Shown here: piece by piece, positions 16,808-26,707 of the stretch | How the letters are laid out: each line of letters opens with the position of its first letter | Position numbering within the stretch: position 1 is the stretch's first letter | Origin: Acetobacteraceae bacterium | Lineage (GTDB): Bacteria; Pseudomonadota; Alphaproteobacteria; Acetobacterales; Acetobacteraceae | Direction: 5' to 3' | NCBI GenBank assembly: GCA_022842185.1 | Contig: JALHQB010000014.1 | Location: 1-64,000, forward strand | DNA: 64,000 nt | Program-made: the position numbers and the translations under genes | The notes under the pieces: generated by a model | The model's database searches: none | The model's input: the letters and a program-made list of their open reading frames with translations, nothing else | What the model was told of the DNA's origin: nothing

Positions 16808-17530
16808 ATGGCTCGCGTCGCACTCGTCACCGGAGGTCAGCGCGGCATCGGCGCCGCGATCAGCGAAGCGTTGCAGGCCGCGGGTCGAACGGTCGTCGCC
16901 TCCTACGCCGGCAATGACGCCGCGGCGAAGGCCTTCACCGATCGCACCGGCATCGCCTGCGTCAAGTTCGACGTGTCCGACTATGATGCCTGCGCCGAGG
17001 CCGTGAAGAAGATCGAGGCCGAGATCGGCCCGATCGAGATCCTGGTGAACAATGCCGGCATCACCCGCGACGGCACGATGAAGCGCATGAACCGCGAGAT
17101 GTGGGACGCGGTGATCGATACCAACCTCGGGTCCTGCTACAACATGTGCAAGCTGGTGTGGGACGGCATGACGGCCAAGAAGTTCGGCCGCATCGTCAAT
17201 ATCGGTTCGATCAACGGACAGGCGGGGCAGTATGGCCAGGTGAACTACGCCGCCGCCAAATCCGGCATCCACGGCTTCACCAAGGCGCTTGCCCAGGAAG
17301 GCGCGCGCGGCCAGATCACCGTCAATGCCATCGCCCCGGGCTATGTCGATACCGAGATGGTGCGGGCCGTCCCCCCCGACGTGCTCGAGAAGATCATCGC
17401 GCGCATCCCCCGTGGGCGTCTGGGCACGGCGTATGACATCGCGCGCGGCGTGGTGTTCCTGACCGCCGACGACGCGGATTTCATCACAGGATCGACGCTG
17501 TCGATCAATGGCGGGCAGCACATGTACTGA
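16808..17530 (+). CDS. phaB: Acetoacetyl-CoA reductase (PHB synthesis)
   Basis: A 240-residue SDR enzyme that reduces acetoacetyl-CoA to (R)-3-hydroxybutyryl-CoA with NADPH, the second step of poly-3-hydroxybutyrate synthesis. It has the cofactor motif TGGQRGIG (8-15), NNAGITRDG (81-89) with the MKRM segment, catalytic S134, Y147 and K151, and the Gln-rich NGQAGQYGQVNY region that is specific for PhaB proteins. It ends GGQHMY, as PhaB proteins do. An AGGAG site sits 5 bases before the ATG. phaA and phaC are not in the window. The SCOT genes at 10.8-12.2 kb handle related acetoacetate/acetoacetyl-CoA metabolism. Confidence 0.93.
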   Translation: MARVALVTGGQRGIGAAISEALQAAGRTVVASYAGNDAAAKAFTDRTGIACVKFDVSDYDACAEAVKKIEAEIGPIEILVNNAGITRDGTMKRMNREMWDAVIDTNLGSCYNMCKLVWDGMTAKKFGRIVNIGSINGQAGQYGQVNYAAAKSGIHGFTKALAQEGARGQITVNAIAPGYVDTEMVRAVPPDVLEKIIARIPRGRLGTAYDIARGVVFLTADDADFITGSTLSINGGQHMY

Positions 17531-17550
17531 CCGGCACCGGCCCGCCGACG

Positions 17551-17840
17551 GATGATGGGCTTCGCGGCTATCCCCTTCGACGGGCCGGACCCGTCCCGCC
17601 GCGCTGCCGCGGGACAGCAACATCGCCACGGCTGAGGCCGCGCCGGGGCGGCCGCGCTGACCTTCGCCGCCGAGACGATCGATGCGTCCGGTCCGATCCT
17701 GGTGACGGTGCATGACGCTGCCGCCGCGCATGGGTGGATCGACGCCAATCCGTTGCTGAGCCCCCCGACACCGTCGACCTGCATGCAACGCAGCTCCGCC
17801 CCCTGCCGTATGGGCCGCTGCCAGCTATGGGCTGACGCCC
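17551..17840 (+). pseudogene. Decayed copy of the adjacent YCII-domain gene
   Basis: Bases 17553-17625 translate as MGFAAIPFDGPDPSRRAA, matching the start of the intact neighbour (MGYAIIAKDGPDPSRRAA), with near-identical DNA across GACGGGCCGGACCCGTC. Bases 17690-17840 match the neighbour's C-terminal part: GPILVTVHDAAAAHGWI corresponds to its VTRHATDDAARAWM region. After a frameshift in the CCCCCC run near 17761, TQLRPLPYGPLP corresponds to its TRFAPLPYRALP, followed by a stop. The middle of the gene, roughly 350 bases, is missing. The duplicate is therefore both internally deleted and frameshifted. Confidence 0.8.
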
Positions 17841-17889
17841 TGCGCGGGGCATGCAAGTCTGCGGCAACAACCTTGGGCAGGAACGCATC

Positions 17890-18528
17890 ATGGGCTACGC
17901 CATCATTGCCAAGGACGGGCCGGACCCGTCGCGCCGCGCGGCATCGCGCGACAGGCACCTGTCGATCCTGACGCGCTGGGCGCAGGATGGGCGTCTCGCG
18001 CTGGGCGTGCCGCTCTTCTCGCCGGCCTGGCAGCCTGCAGGGTCGCTGATGGTCCTGGATGTGCCCGACAAGGCGGGCCTCGATGCCTACCTGGCCGAGG
18101 AACCCTTCGCCGTGGATGGCGTCTGGGCGAGCTGGGAGGTGTATCCGTACCGCATCGCGCCGCTGCCCTATCGGCCCCTGCCGCAGCCCGGCGAGCCGGT
18201 TTCGGCGACGCGCACGCATACGGTCACGATCGCGCTGGACGGCACGGATCAAGGTGCTGCCGCGCGGCGTGCCGCCGTTCGCCCGGCGCATGTCGCCCGC
18301 GTCACGTCGATGGCGGCGGACGGCACGCTGACGATGGGCGGGGCGGTGCTTGATGATGCCGGTGGCATGCGCGGGTCCATCGTGGTGACCCGCCATGCGA
18401 CCGATGACGCGGCCCGGGCCTGGATGGCGGAGGACCCGTACATGACGGGCGGAGTGTGGAAGGACATCACCATGCACGGCACGCGCTTCGCGCCGCTGCC
18501 ATACCGGGCGCTGCCAGGCACGGTGTGA
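17890..18528 (+). CDS. Tandem YCII-domain protein
   Basis: A 212-residue protein with two copies of the YCII-related ferredoxin-like domain (residues ~1-95 and ~110-205). The first has the typical RDRHLSILTRWAQDGRLALGVPL and AEEPFAVDGVW elements, and both end in a matching PLPYRxLP motif. YCII proteins are small homo-oligomeric enzymes or binding proteins, and some act as dehydrochlorinases or in pigment pathways; no role can be assigned here. The start at 17890 has AGGAA upstream and gives the conserved MGYAIIAKDG beginning. A degraded copy of this gene lies directly upstream. Confidence 0.8.
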   Translation: MGYAIIAKDGPDPSRRAASRDRHLSILTRWAQDGRLALGVPLFSPAWQPAGSLMVLDVPDKAGLDAYLAEEPFAVDGVWASWEVYPYRIAPLPYRPLPQPGEPVSATRTHTVTIALDGTDQGAAARRAAVRPAHVARVTSMAADGTLTMGGAVLDDAGGMRGSIVVTRHATDDAARAWMAEDPYMTGGVWKDITMHGTRFAPLPYRALPGTV

Positions 18529-18725
18529 CGTCGCGCGATGCCGGATGCCTTTTGGGAATGCCGCGCCGGGCAGGCCCGATCCTGCGCGACGGCAGCCCGA
18601 TCGGAGGTTGTGCCTGACGAAGTTCCCCGCTGGATGACCGACCTCCGGCGGGGCCAATGCCATCGGCCGCAGTAGCGGCGCGGCCCGAGCAAGAAACGCC
18701 GATCGTTGACAGACAGATAAACGAA

Positions 18726-18751
18726 GGGCGCGGTGGTCTCCCACCGCGCCC
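18726..18751 (-). terminator. Rho-independent terminator of glnK-amtB
   Basis: GGGCGCGGTGG (18726-18736) and CCACCGCGCCC (18741-18751) form an 11-base-pair stem with loop TCTC. On the minus strand the hairpin is followed by TTCGTTTATC, a T-rich tail, 28 bases after the amtB stop. Confidence 0.85.
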
Positions 18752-18778
18752 GTTCACGTGCATCAAGACGCGATCGTC

Positions 18779-20116
18779 TCAGTTAAGACGCTCGCCATGG
18801 AGCGTCACGTCGAGACCCTCGCGTTCCTCTTCCTCGGTCACGCGCAGGCCAACGACCACATCGACGATCTTCAGCAGGATGAAGGTCGCCACGGCCGTGA
18901 ATACGATCGTCGCGCCCACCGCCGTGCACTGCTTGATGAACTGCTCCATCGAACCGCCCGACCCGTCCGGCGCCGCGGTCGTCGCCGACAGCGGGCCATA
19001 GGCCAGGAAGCCAACCATCAGCGCGCCGACGATGCCGCAGATGCCATGCACGCCAAAGGCGTCCAGGCTGTCGTCATAGCCGAGCGCGTGCTTGAGCGCC
19101 GTGGCACCCCAGAAGCCCGCCAGGCCGGCGACCACCCCGATGATCAGCGCGGAACCCGGCAGCACGAAGCCTGCCGCTGGCGTGATGGCCACCAGCCCCG
19201 CCACCGCACCGGAAATCGCGCCCAGCACCGAAGGCTTGCCCTTGGTCATCCACTCGATGACGACCCAGCCGAGCGTGGCACCGCCGGCGGCGACCTGCGT
19301 CACCAGCATGGCCATGCCGGCCCGCCCGCCACCCGAGGACCCGGCCGAACCGGCGTTGAAGCCGAACCAGCCCACCCACAGCAGCGACGCGCCGATCACG
19401 GCGAGGCCGAGATTGAACGGCGACATGTTCTCGGTGCCGTAGCCGATGCGCTTGCCCAGCACCATCGCCGCCACCAGGCCGGCGACGCCGGCATTGATGT
19501 GCACGACCGTACCACCGGCGAAGTCGAGCGCGCCGTCCTTGAACAGCCAGCCATTCGGATGCCACACCCAATGGGCGATGGGCGAATAGACCAGCAGCGT
19601 CCACAGCGAGATGAACACGACCAGCGCCGAGAACTTCATGCGGTCGGCAATGGCGCCGGTGATCAGCGCGGCCGTGATGATCGCGAAGGTCATCTGGAAC
19701 ATCACGAAGATTGTCTCGGGGATGGTGAAGGCCACCGCCGAATCGCCCGTTCCGAGGCTGAACGGCTTGTCCCAGTTCTCCGCGATGCCCGAGAGCATGA
19801 CGCGGGAGAAGTCGCCGAAATACGCGCCGCCCTCACCGAAGGCGATCGAATAGCCCGCCACCATCCACAACACAGTCACCAGCGCCGTGATGAAGAAGGA
19901 CTGCATCATGGTCGCCAGCACGTTCTTCTTGCGGACCATGCCCGCGTAGAACAGTGCGACGCCCGGAATGGTCATCATCAGGACCAGGGCGGTGGAGGTG
20001 AGCATCCAGGCGGCATCGCCGGTGTTCACCGTCGGGGCCTCCTGCGCCATCGCGGGCATCGCCGCGAGGCTCAGGGCGGCAGCGGCGAGGCCGCCGCGCG
20101 CGAACATGCGCTTCAC
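18779..20116 (-). CDS. amtB: Ammonium transporter AmtB
   Basis: A 445-residue inner-membrane ammonium channel. It has a signal peptide (cut near AMA-QE) followed by eleven predicted membrane helices, beginning with WMLTSTALVLMMTIPGVALFYAGMVRKKN. It has the pore twin-histidine regions (HINAGVAGL and FGVHGICG), the Phe-gate segment and the short charged C-tail (TEEEEREG) that binds GlnK. The GTG at 20116 is chosen because AAAGGA lies 10 bases upstream; an ATG at 20140 and a GTG at 20155 overlapping the glnK stop are alternatives. It is co-transcribed after glnK, the classical nitrogen-limitation pair. Confidence 0.93.
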   Translation of the reverse strand: MKRMFARGGLAAAALSLAAMPAMAQEAPTVNTGDAAWMLTSTALVLMMTIPGVALFYAGMVRKKNVLATMMQSFFITALVTVLWMVAGYSIAFGEGGAYFGDFSRVMLSGIAENWDKPFSLGTGDSAVAFTIPETIFVMFQMTFAIITAALITGAIADRMKFSALVVFISLWTLLVYSPIAHWVWHPNGWLFKDGALDFAGGTVVHINAGVAGLVAAMVLGKRIGYGTENMSPFNLGLAVIGASLLWVGWFGFNAGSAGSSGGGRAGMAMLVTQVAAGGATLGWVVIEWMTKGKPSVLGAISGAVAGLVAITPAAGFVLPGSALIIGVVAGLAGFWGATALKHALGYDDSLDAFGVHGICGIVGALMVGFLAYGPLSATTAAPDGSGGSMEQFIKQCTAVGATIVFTAVATFILLKIVDVVVGLRVTEEEEREGLDVTLHGERLN

Positions 20117-20151
20117 GTTCGTCGTATCCTTTCCGTGCATGGTCGCTGGCC

Positions 20152-21885
<1,734 letters not shown>

Positions 21886-21982
21886 AACGCTGAAGGAGCG
21901 AAGCCGGCATCGCGCAGCCCCTGCTGCCGGCCGCACTCCGGCATCCAATCCCCCGCGACGCAATGCCGCGGGGGAGCAGATG

Positions 21983-22960
21983 TTACTGTTCCAGCCGGAT
22001 ATTCGCCCGCTGAATGATCGTCTGGAACAGAGTGCGCTGTTCCTGGAGATAGGTGGTGAACGGCGCCGTCGCGCGCGGGATGGGCTCCACGCTGATCCCT
22101 TCGAAACGGCTGCGGACCTCCGGCTGGGCCATGCCTTCGACCACTTCCGTGGACAGGCGCTCAAGGATGGGGCGCGGCAGGCCGGCCGGGCCCATCAGCC
22201 CGACCCAGGCTCCGGCATCAAAGCCGGCCAGCGTACCGCCAGCCTTGGCGAAGGGCTCGACGCCCGGCGCCAGGCTGCTGCCGCCGGCCAGGGATATGCC
22301 CAGCGCCCGCAGCGCGCCTTGGCGCACCAGCGGCCAGGTCGCTGCCATGGTCTCGATGCTGTAGTTGATCTGCCCGCCGATCAGCGCGGTCATCGAAGGC
22401 GCGCTGCCGGCGAAGGGGACGTGCAGTGCCTCGATCCCGGCCGCGGCGTTGAAGGCCTCGGCGATCAGATGCGCGGTGGCCGCGCTGCCCGATGACCCGA
22501 AGGTGTAATGGCCCGGCCGCGCCTTCAGCAGGGCGATGAATTCCTGCACGGTTCGCGCCGGGAAATCGGGCTTCACCACCAGCAGGTACGGGGAGACGCC
22601 GAACATCGCGATCGGCGCGATGTCCTTCGTTGCGTCGAACGGCAGGCGTTGAAGCAGCGGGGATATCGTCAGCGGCCCCGACGAGCCGGCGAGCAGCGTG
22701 TAGCCATCCGGCGCGGCCTTCGCCACGACATCCGACCCGATGGTGCCACCCGCGCCCGCGCGGTTCTCCGGCACGACAGGCTGGCCCAGCTTTTCCTGCA
22801 GCCGCTGTGCGATGACGCGGCCGGCGAGGTCGGTGGCCTGGCCCGGCGGCCATGGAATGACCAGCCTGATCGGCCGATTCGGCCACGGTGCCTGCGCGGC
22901 AGCGACGCCAGGCAGCGCGCTGGCCATCAGGGTAAGCACGGTACGGCGCGACTGGGTCAT
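21983..22960 (-). CDS. Bug/TctC-family solute-binding protein
   Basis: A 325-residue secreted protein. The signal peptide, with an Arg pair and a hydrophobic stretch ending VAAAQA (~residues 1-22), is followed by Bug signatures: RLVIPWPPGQATDLAGRVIA, VPENRAGAGGTIGSDVVAKAAPDGYTLL, and VVKPDFPARTVQEFIALLKARPG. It ends close to the UbiH-type gene on the opposite strand. No TctAB partner is adjacent. The start at 22960 was chosen over an upstream in-frame extension because it gives an exact signal peptide. The ligand is unknown, most likely a carboxylate. Confidence 0.9.
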   Translation of the reverse strand: MTQSRRTVLTLMASALPGVAAAQAPWPNRPIRLVIPWPPGQATDLAGRVIAQRLQEKLGQPVVPENRAGAGGTIGSDVVAKAAPDGYTLLAGSSGPLTISPLLQRLPFDATKDIAPIAMFGVSPYLLVVKPDFPARTVQEFIALLKARPGHYTFGSSGSAATAHLIAEAFNAAAGIEALHVPFAGSAPSMTALIGGQINYSIETMAATWPLVRQGALRALGISLAGGSSLAPGVEPFAKAGGTLAGFDAGAWVGLMGPAGLPRPILERLSTEVVEGMAQPEVRSRFEGISVEPIPRATAPFTTYLQEQRTLFQTIIQRANIRLEQ

Positions 22961-23149
22961 TTCGGATGGTCCTACCCGGTTGAATGGCGTTGGCGGTTGG
23001 CCCGCCCTGTCGTTCGCTTCAGCATGCCGCCCGTGGCGCCGCAAGGGTTGCTTGCCGCCTGACCGGCCACGCGGCAGATCGGGGATGCGCTCCGATCCCG
23101 GAGCGCCGGGCGCGACATCGCCCGGGTTCACAGGCAGCACCAAAGAACG

Positions 23150-23215
23150 GATCGCCTGACTGGATCCAGTCAGGCGCGTGAAAATGTTCGATCAAGCACA
23201 AGCCCGGACATCCAG
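23150..23215. repeat. Family B palindromic repeat, copy B2
   Basis: CGCCTGACTGGATCCAGTCAGGCG (23153-23176) is a perfect 24-base palindrome, followed by the family tail GCGTGAAAATGTTCGATCAAGCACAAG. It lies in the gap between the Bug gene start and the end of the next minus-strand gene. Confidence 0.85.
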
Positions 23216-23272
23216 TTGTATGCCCGGGCCTGCGCATTGCGGGCAGAATAGATTCCAGCGGCCCGCGGCAGT

Positions 23273-23746
23273 TCAGTTTGGCGGCACTTCGGAGAAGAAC
23301 ACCTGCGTCGGGATGCCGCGACCGCGATCATAACTGCCGACCCAGATATCGTACTGGCCCGACATGGGCTGGCGCAGGATGATCCCCGGATTGGTGCCCT
23401 GGAAATCGTCGTTGCACAGCCAGCGGCCGTTCGGGAGGTTGACCACCAGCGTCACGTCATAGTTCGACCGCGCGCCGATCCACAGCGGCAGCCCGCCGCC
23501 TGCCTGGTAGTTCAGCCGCACATCCGGCGGCTGCGCAATCGAACCGACGCAGCCGGCACCGCCGATCCGCTCGGCGGGGATCGTGCCACCGGCGGTCACG
23601 TTCACGACGAAAGGATCGGGCGCAAAGTTGAAACGGAGATTCGCCGTGCCGAAGGATGGCCGAAGGTTGAAGTTCTGCGCCGCGACGCCGCCCGCGCCGA
23701 CCGCCACCAGAACGGCCGCACCGGCCAAAACGCGTCTCGAAAACAT
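23273..23746 (-). CDS. Secreted protein with PPC-like beta domain
   Basis: A 157-residue protein with signal peptide (residues ~1-26, ending GGVAAQ). A mature part of about 130 residues resembles the bacterial pre-peptidase C-terminal (PPC) type beta-sandwich: DVTLVVNLPNGRWLCNDDFQG followed by SGQYDIWVGSYDRG. Two cysteines (in GAGCVGS and RWLCNDD) may form a disulphide. No catalytic motif is seen. PPC-like domains usually help secretion or surface localisation of enzymes, but here the domain stands alone, so the function is unknown. The start at 23746 gives a sensible signal peptide. Confidence 0.75.
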   Translation of the reverse strand: MFSRRVLAGAAVLVAVGAGGVAAQNFNLRPSFGTANLRFNFAPDPFVVNVTAGGTIPAERIGGAGCVGSIAQPPDVRLNYQAGGGLPLWIGARSNYDVTLVVNLPNGRWLCNDDFQGTNPGIILRQPMSGQYDIWVGSYDRGRGIPTQVFFSEVPPN

Positions 23747-23847
23747 ACCCGATCTCCACATTATAGCGGCGCGGATGATTGATCGGGAAACCGTTCGCCG
23801 CAAGCAAGGATTACGCGCGAGCCAGGTAACGTTGTGCTGTTGAACGA

Positions 23848-25380
23848 CTACTGCGGCTTCGACACCACAAGTCGCGGACGGGGCCCGTCCTCAAGCGCAT
23901 GGGTGGCGAGGATCGCCTCCCGCACCCGGGCACGAACCACCTTCCCTTGGGCATTGCGTGGCAGATCGGCCAGCGCGAGGAAGGCGCGCGGATGCTTCGG
24001 CCGCGCCAATGCCGCCAGACGCGATGCCGCTTCAGCCTGCCAATCGCCGGACGAATTCTCGGCGACCGCGACGATGACCTCGCCCCAATAGTCGGACGGC
24101 AGGCCGACCACGCAGATCGCGCCGCCGCCAGCCGCGCCGTCCAGCACCGTCTCGATCTCGCCGGGATGCACCAGGTAGCCCCCGGACTTCATCACATCCG
24201 CCGCGCGGCCGGACAGATGCAGCCGCCCGCGCGCATCGATGACGCCGAGATCCCCGGTCCGCAACCAGGCCCCCGGCGGACGCGGTGCGAAGCCGGCGGC
24301 ACTGATCGTGCCGACGGTCATATGCCGTCCGCGCAGGGCGATCTCCCCTTGCTGGCCGGGCGGCAGGGGTGCGCCCTCCTCGTCACGCACCGCGATCTCG
24401 ACGCCCGGTGCGGGCCAGCCGAGGCAGGCGCCCAGGCCGGGATCGGGCGAGGTCATCACCTCCGCCACCTCCGCCGGTTCCAGAACGGCGATGGGATTGA
24501 AGCATTCGCTCATGCCGTAGGTGATGCGGACGACCGGGCCGAAGGCTTCGGCGGCACGGCGCCACACCTCGCGCGACAGGGTCGAGGTGCCGGTGAAGAT
24601 GCAACGCACCCCTTCGAAGCGCCGCCCCGGGAACAGCGACAGGATCTTCGCCAGCACCGTCGGCGGCGCGAAGATCGCCGAACAGCCCGCAGCCAGGATG
24701 GGTTCGACGGCTTCGGCCTTCACACCGTCCTGCAACACCACCTCCGCGCCCTGTTCGAGCCAGGCGGCGGCGATCAACGACGCGCCATGGACATAGGGCG
24801 TCATCAGCAGCACGCGGTCGCCGCGGCCGGGGGTGAACGGCAGCACGGCGCGCTGCAGCAGATGCGCGGTCCAGCGCCCGCCATGGGTGTGCACGATCGC
24901 CTTGGGCTTGCCCGTGGTGCCCGAGGTGAAGATCAGGCGGCCCCACGCCTCGGCCGGGACGGGTGGCAGCGCGGTCGGCGCCGGGTCCGGTGTGATGGAT
25001 TCGATCGGCCAGGGATCGAAGCCAAGCGCGGCCAGCCGTGCGGCCTGCGCGGCGGGGGCCAGGATACGCCGGAAGCCGGCAAGTTGGGCGAACCAGAGGA
25101 TTTCGGCATCGGTGGAATGCGCGTTGACCGGCACCTCCGCCGCGCCGGAGATCGTCACGCCCATGCTGACCCAGGGGGCGTCGACGCCGTTCGGCACCAG
25201 GGTGGCGACCGGCGCGCCTGGGGCAACGCCGGCTTCACGCAGCCGATGCGCCAGCGCATGCGCCCGGGCGGCGAGCGCCGCGAAACGCAGTTCCGCCACG
25301 CCGTCAGTGACGGCCACGCGGTCGCCGAAGCGCGCCGCGATCGTCAGAAGGTCGTTCGACCAGGCAATTCCATCCCGCAT
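23848..25380 (-). CDS. AMP-dependent acyl-CoA synthetase/ligase
   Basis: A 510-residue member of the ANL superfamily, which activates a carboxylic acid as acyl-AMP and transfers it to CoA. Motifs in order: P-loop IFTSGTTGKPKAIVHTHGG (~150-168), VHGASL, TYGMSE (~290), WLRTGDLG (~378), KSGGYLVHPGEIE (~400) and the C-terminal catalytic lysine in NAQGKVVR (~485). The ligand cannot be predicted; the size fits medium or long-chain and aryl-acid ligases. An upstream ATG at 25416 would add 12 residues. It is divergent from an epoxide hydrolase gene. Confidence 0.88.
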   Translation of the reverse strand: MRDGIAWSNDLLTIAARFGDRVAVTDGVAELRFAALAARAHALAHRLREAGVAPGAPVATLVPNGVDAPWVSMGVTISGAAEVPVNAHSTDAEILWFAQLAGFRRILAPAAQAARLAALGFDPWPIESITPDPAPTALPPVPAEAWGRLIFTSGTTGKPKAIVHTHGGRWTAHLLQRAVLPFTPGRGDRVLLMTPYVHGASLIAAAWLEQGAEVVLQDGVKAEAVEPILAAGCSAIFAPPTVLAKILSLFPGRRFEGVRCIFTGTSTLSREVWRRAAEAFGPVVRITYGMSECFNPIAVLEPAEVAEVMTSPDPGLGACLGWPAPGVEIAVRDEEGAPLPPGQQGEIALRGRHMTVGTISAAGFAPRPPGAWLRTGDLGVIDARGRLHLSGRAADVMKSGGYLVHPGEIETVLDGAAGGGAICVVGLPSDYWGEVIVAVAENSSGDWQAEAASRLAALARPKHPRAFLALADLPRNAQGKVVRARVREAILATHALEDGPRPRLVVSKPQ

Positions 25381-25481
25381 GGCGCGCAGCGTCGCCGCGC
25401 CCGCCCCGCGCGTCAAACGGGGGGCTTGATCGCCACGCGGTTCACGGGCCGGATGCGCGCCACGATTCAGGAGGAACGACC

Positions 25482-26591
25482 ATGGACCCGCTCGATACCG
25501 CCGTGCTGCCCGCGGGCATCCGGTCCCGCATGGTGCCCGGCATCAACGGGCTGACGATGCATGTGCTGGAAGCCGGCGAGGCCGGGCGCCCGGTCCTGTT
25601 GCTGCTGCATGGGTTCCCGGAACTCGCCTATTCCTGGCGGCGGGTGATGGTGCCGCTGGCCGAGGCAGGGTTCCATGTCATCGCACCGGACCAGCGCGGC
25701 TATGGGCGCACCATCGGGTGGTCCGATGCCTATGACACGGACATCCGGGAATTCGCCTTCATCAACCTGGTGCGCGACCAGCTGGCGCTGCTGGCCGCGC
25801 TGGGCGTTGCCCAGGTCCATGCGGTGATCGGGCATGATTTCGGATCCCCGGTCGCGGCGCATTGCGCGCTACTGCGGCCGGATGTGTTCCGCCGCGTGGC
25901 GTTGATGAGCGCGCCCTTCGCCGGCCCGCCCGCCCTCGGGACCGCCACGCGGGCACCGGCGCGCGACATCGCCGCCGACCTTGCCGCGCTGCCCCGCCCG
26001 CGCAAGCACTATCACTGGTACTATGCGACGCGCCCGGCCAATGGCGACATCATGGCCGCGCCCGAGGGCCTGCACGCGTTCTTCCGCGCCTACTACCACC
26101 ACAAATCGGGCGACTGGGCCGGCAATGACGTCTTCCCGCTGGCGGGCTGGACGGCCGGGGAACTGGCCAAGCTGCCGACCTACTACGTCATGGATGAAGC
26201 CGAGACGATGCCGCAAACGGTGGCCCATGAAATGCCCTCCGCCGCCGAGATCGCCGCTTGCGGCTGGATGAGCGAGGCGGAGATGGCCGTCTATGCCGCC
26301 GAATACGGGCGCAGCGGGTTCCAGGGCGGGCTGAACGGGTATCGCGCGCGGTTCCTCGGCACCAACATGGAAATGGAGGTCTTCGCCGGCCGGCGGATCG
26401 AGGTGCCGGCGACCTTCATCGGCGGCGCGCGGGATTGGGGCGTGCAGCAGGCGCCCGGCGCGCTGCGGAAGATGGAGACCGAGGCCACCGCGGATTGGCG
26501 CGGCACGCATCTGGTCCCCGGTGCGGGGCACTGGGTGCAGCAGGAACGCCCGGCGGAGACGGTGCGCCTGCTGCTGGATTTCCTGCGGTAG
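25482..26591 (+). CDS. Alpha/beta-hydrolase, epoxide-hydrolase type
   Basis: A 369-residue alpha/beta-hydrolase. It has HGFPE at 43-47 (oxyanion hole, typical for epoxide hydrolases), a nucleophilic Asp rather than Ser in GHDFGS (D119), the conserved YGRT element, a cap region with tyrosines (KHYHWYYATR) and the catalytic His in PGAGHWVQQERP (H350). These support hydrolysis of an epoxide to a diol through an alkyl-enzyme ester. The GGAGGAAC site before the ATG is strong. It is divergent from the acyl-CoA ligase gene. The epoxide substrate is unknown, and a haloalkane-type role is less likely because the HGFPE motif is present. Confidence 0.85.
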   Translation: MDPLDTAVLPAGIRSRMVPGINGLTMHVLEAGEAGRPVLLLLHGFPELAYSWRRVMVPLAEAGFHVIAPDQRGYGRTIGWSDAYDTDIREFAFINLVRDQLALLAALGVAQVHAVIGHDFGSPVAAHCALLRPDVFRRVALMSAPFAGPPALGTATRAPARDIAADLAALPRPRKHYHWYYATRPANGDIMAAPEGLHAFFRAYYHHKSGDWAGNDVFPLAGWTAGELAKLPTYYVMDEAETMPQTVAHEMPSAAEIAACGWMSEAEMAVYAAEYGRSGFQGGLNGYRARFLGTNMEMEVFAGRRIEVPATFIGGARDWGVQQAPGALRKMETEATADWRGTHLVPGAGHWVQQERPAETVRLLLDFLR

Positions 26592-26614
26592 GGCCAGCCT
26601 GCTCCGGTTGCTGA

Positions 26615-26685
26615 TCGGATCGCGCCTGACCGCTTCCAGTCGGGTGCGCCGGGATGCTCCATCAGGCACAGGCCATCGGCGGGAA
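26615..26685. repeat. Family B palindromic repeat, degenerate copy B3
   Basis: GCGCCTGACCG-CTTC-CAGTCGGGTGCGC (26622-26649) matches the family with several substitutions that partly keep pairing. It is followed by a tail CCGGGATGCTCCATCAGGCACAGGCC. It lies between the convergent epoxide-hydrolase and cyclodeaminase genes. Confidence 0.7.
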
Positions 26686-26707
26686 GGCTGCAGCGCAGTG
26701 CCGGCGT

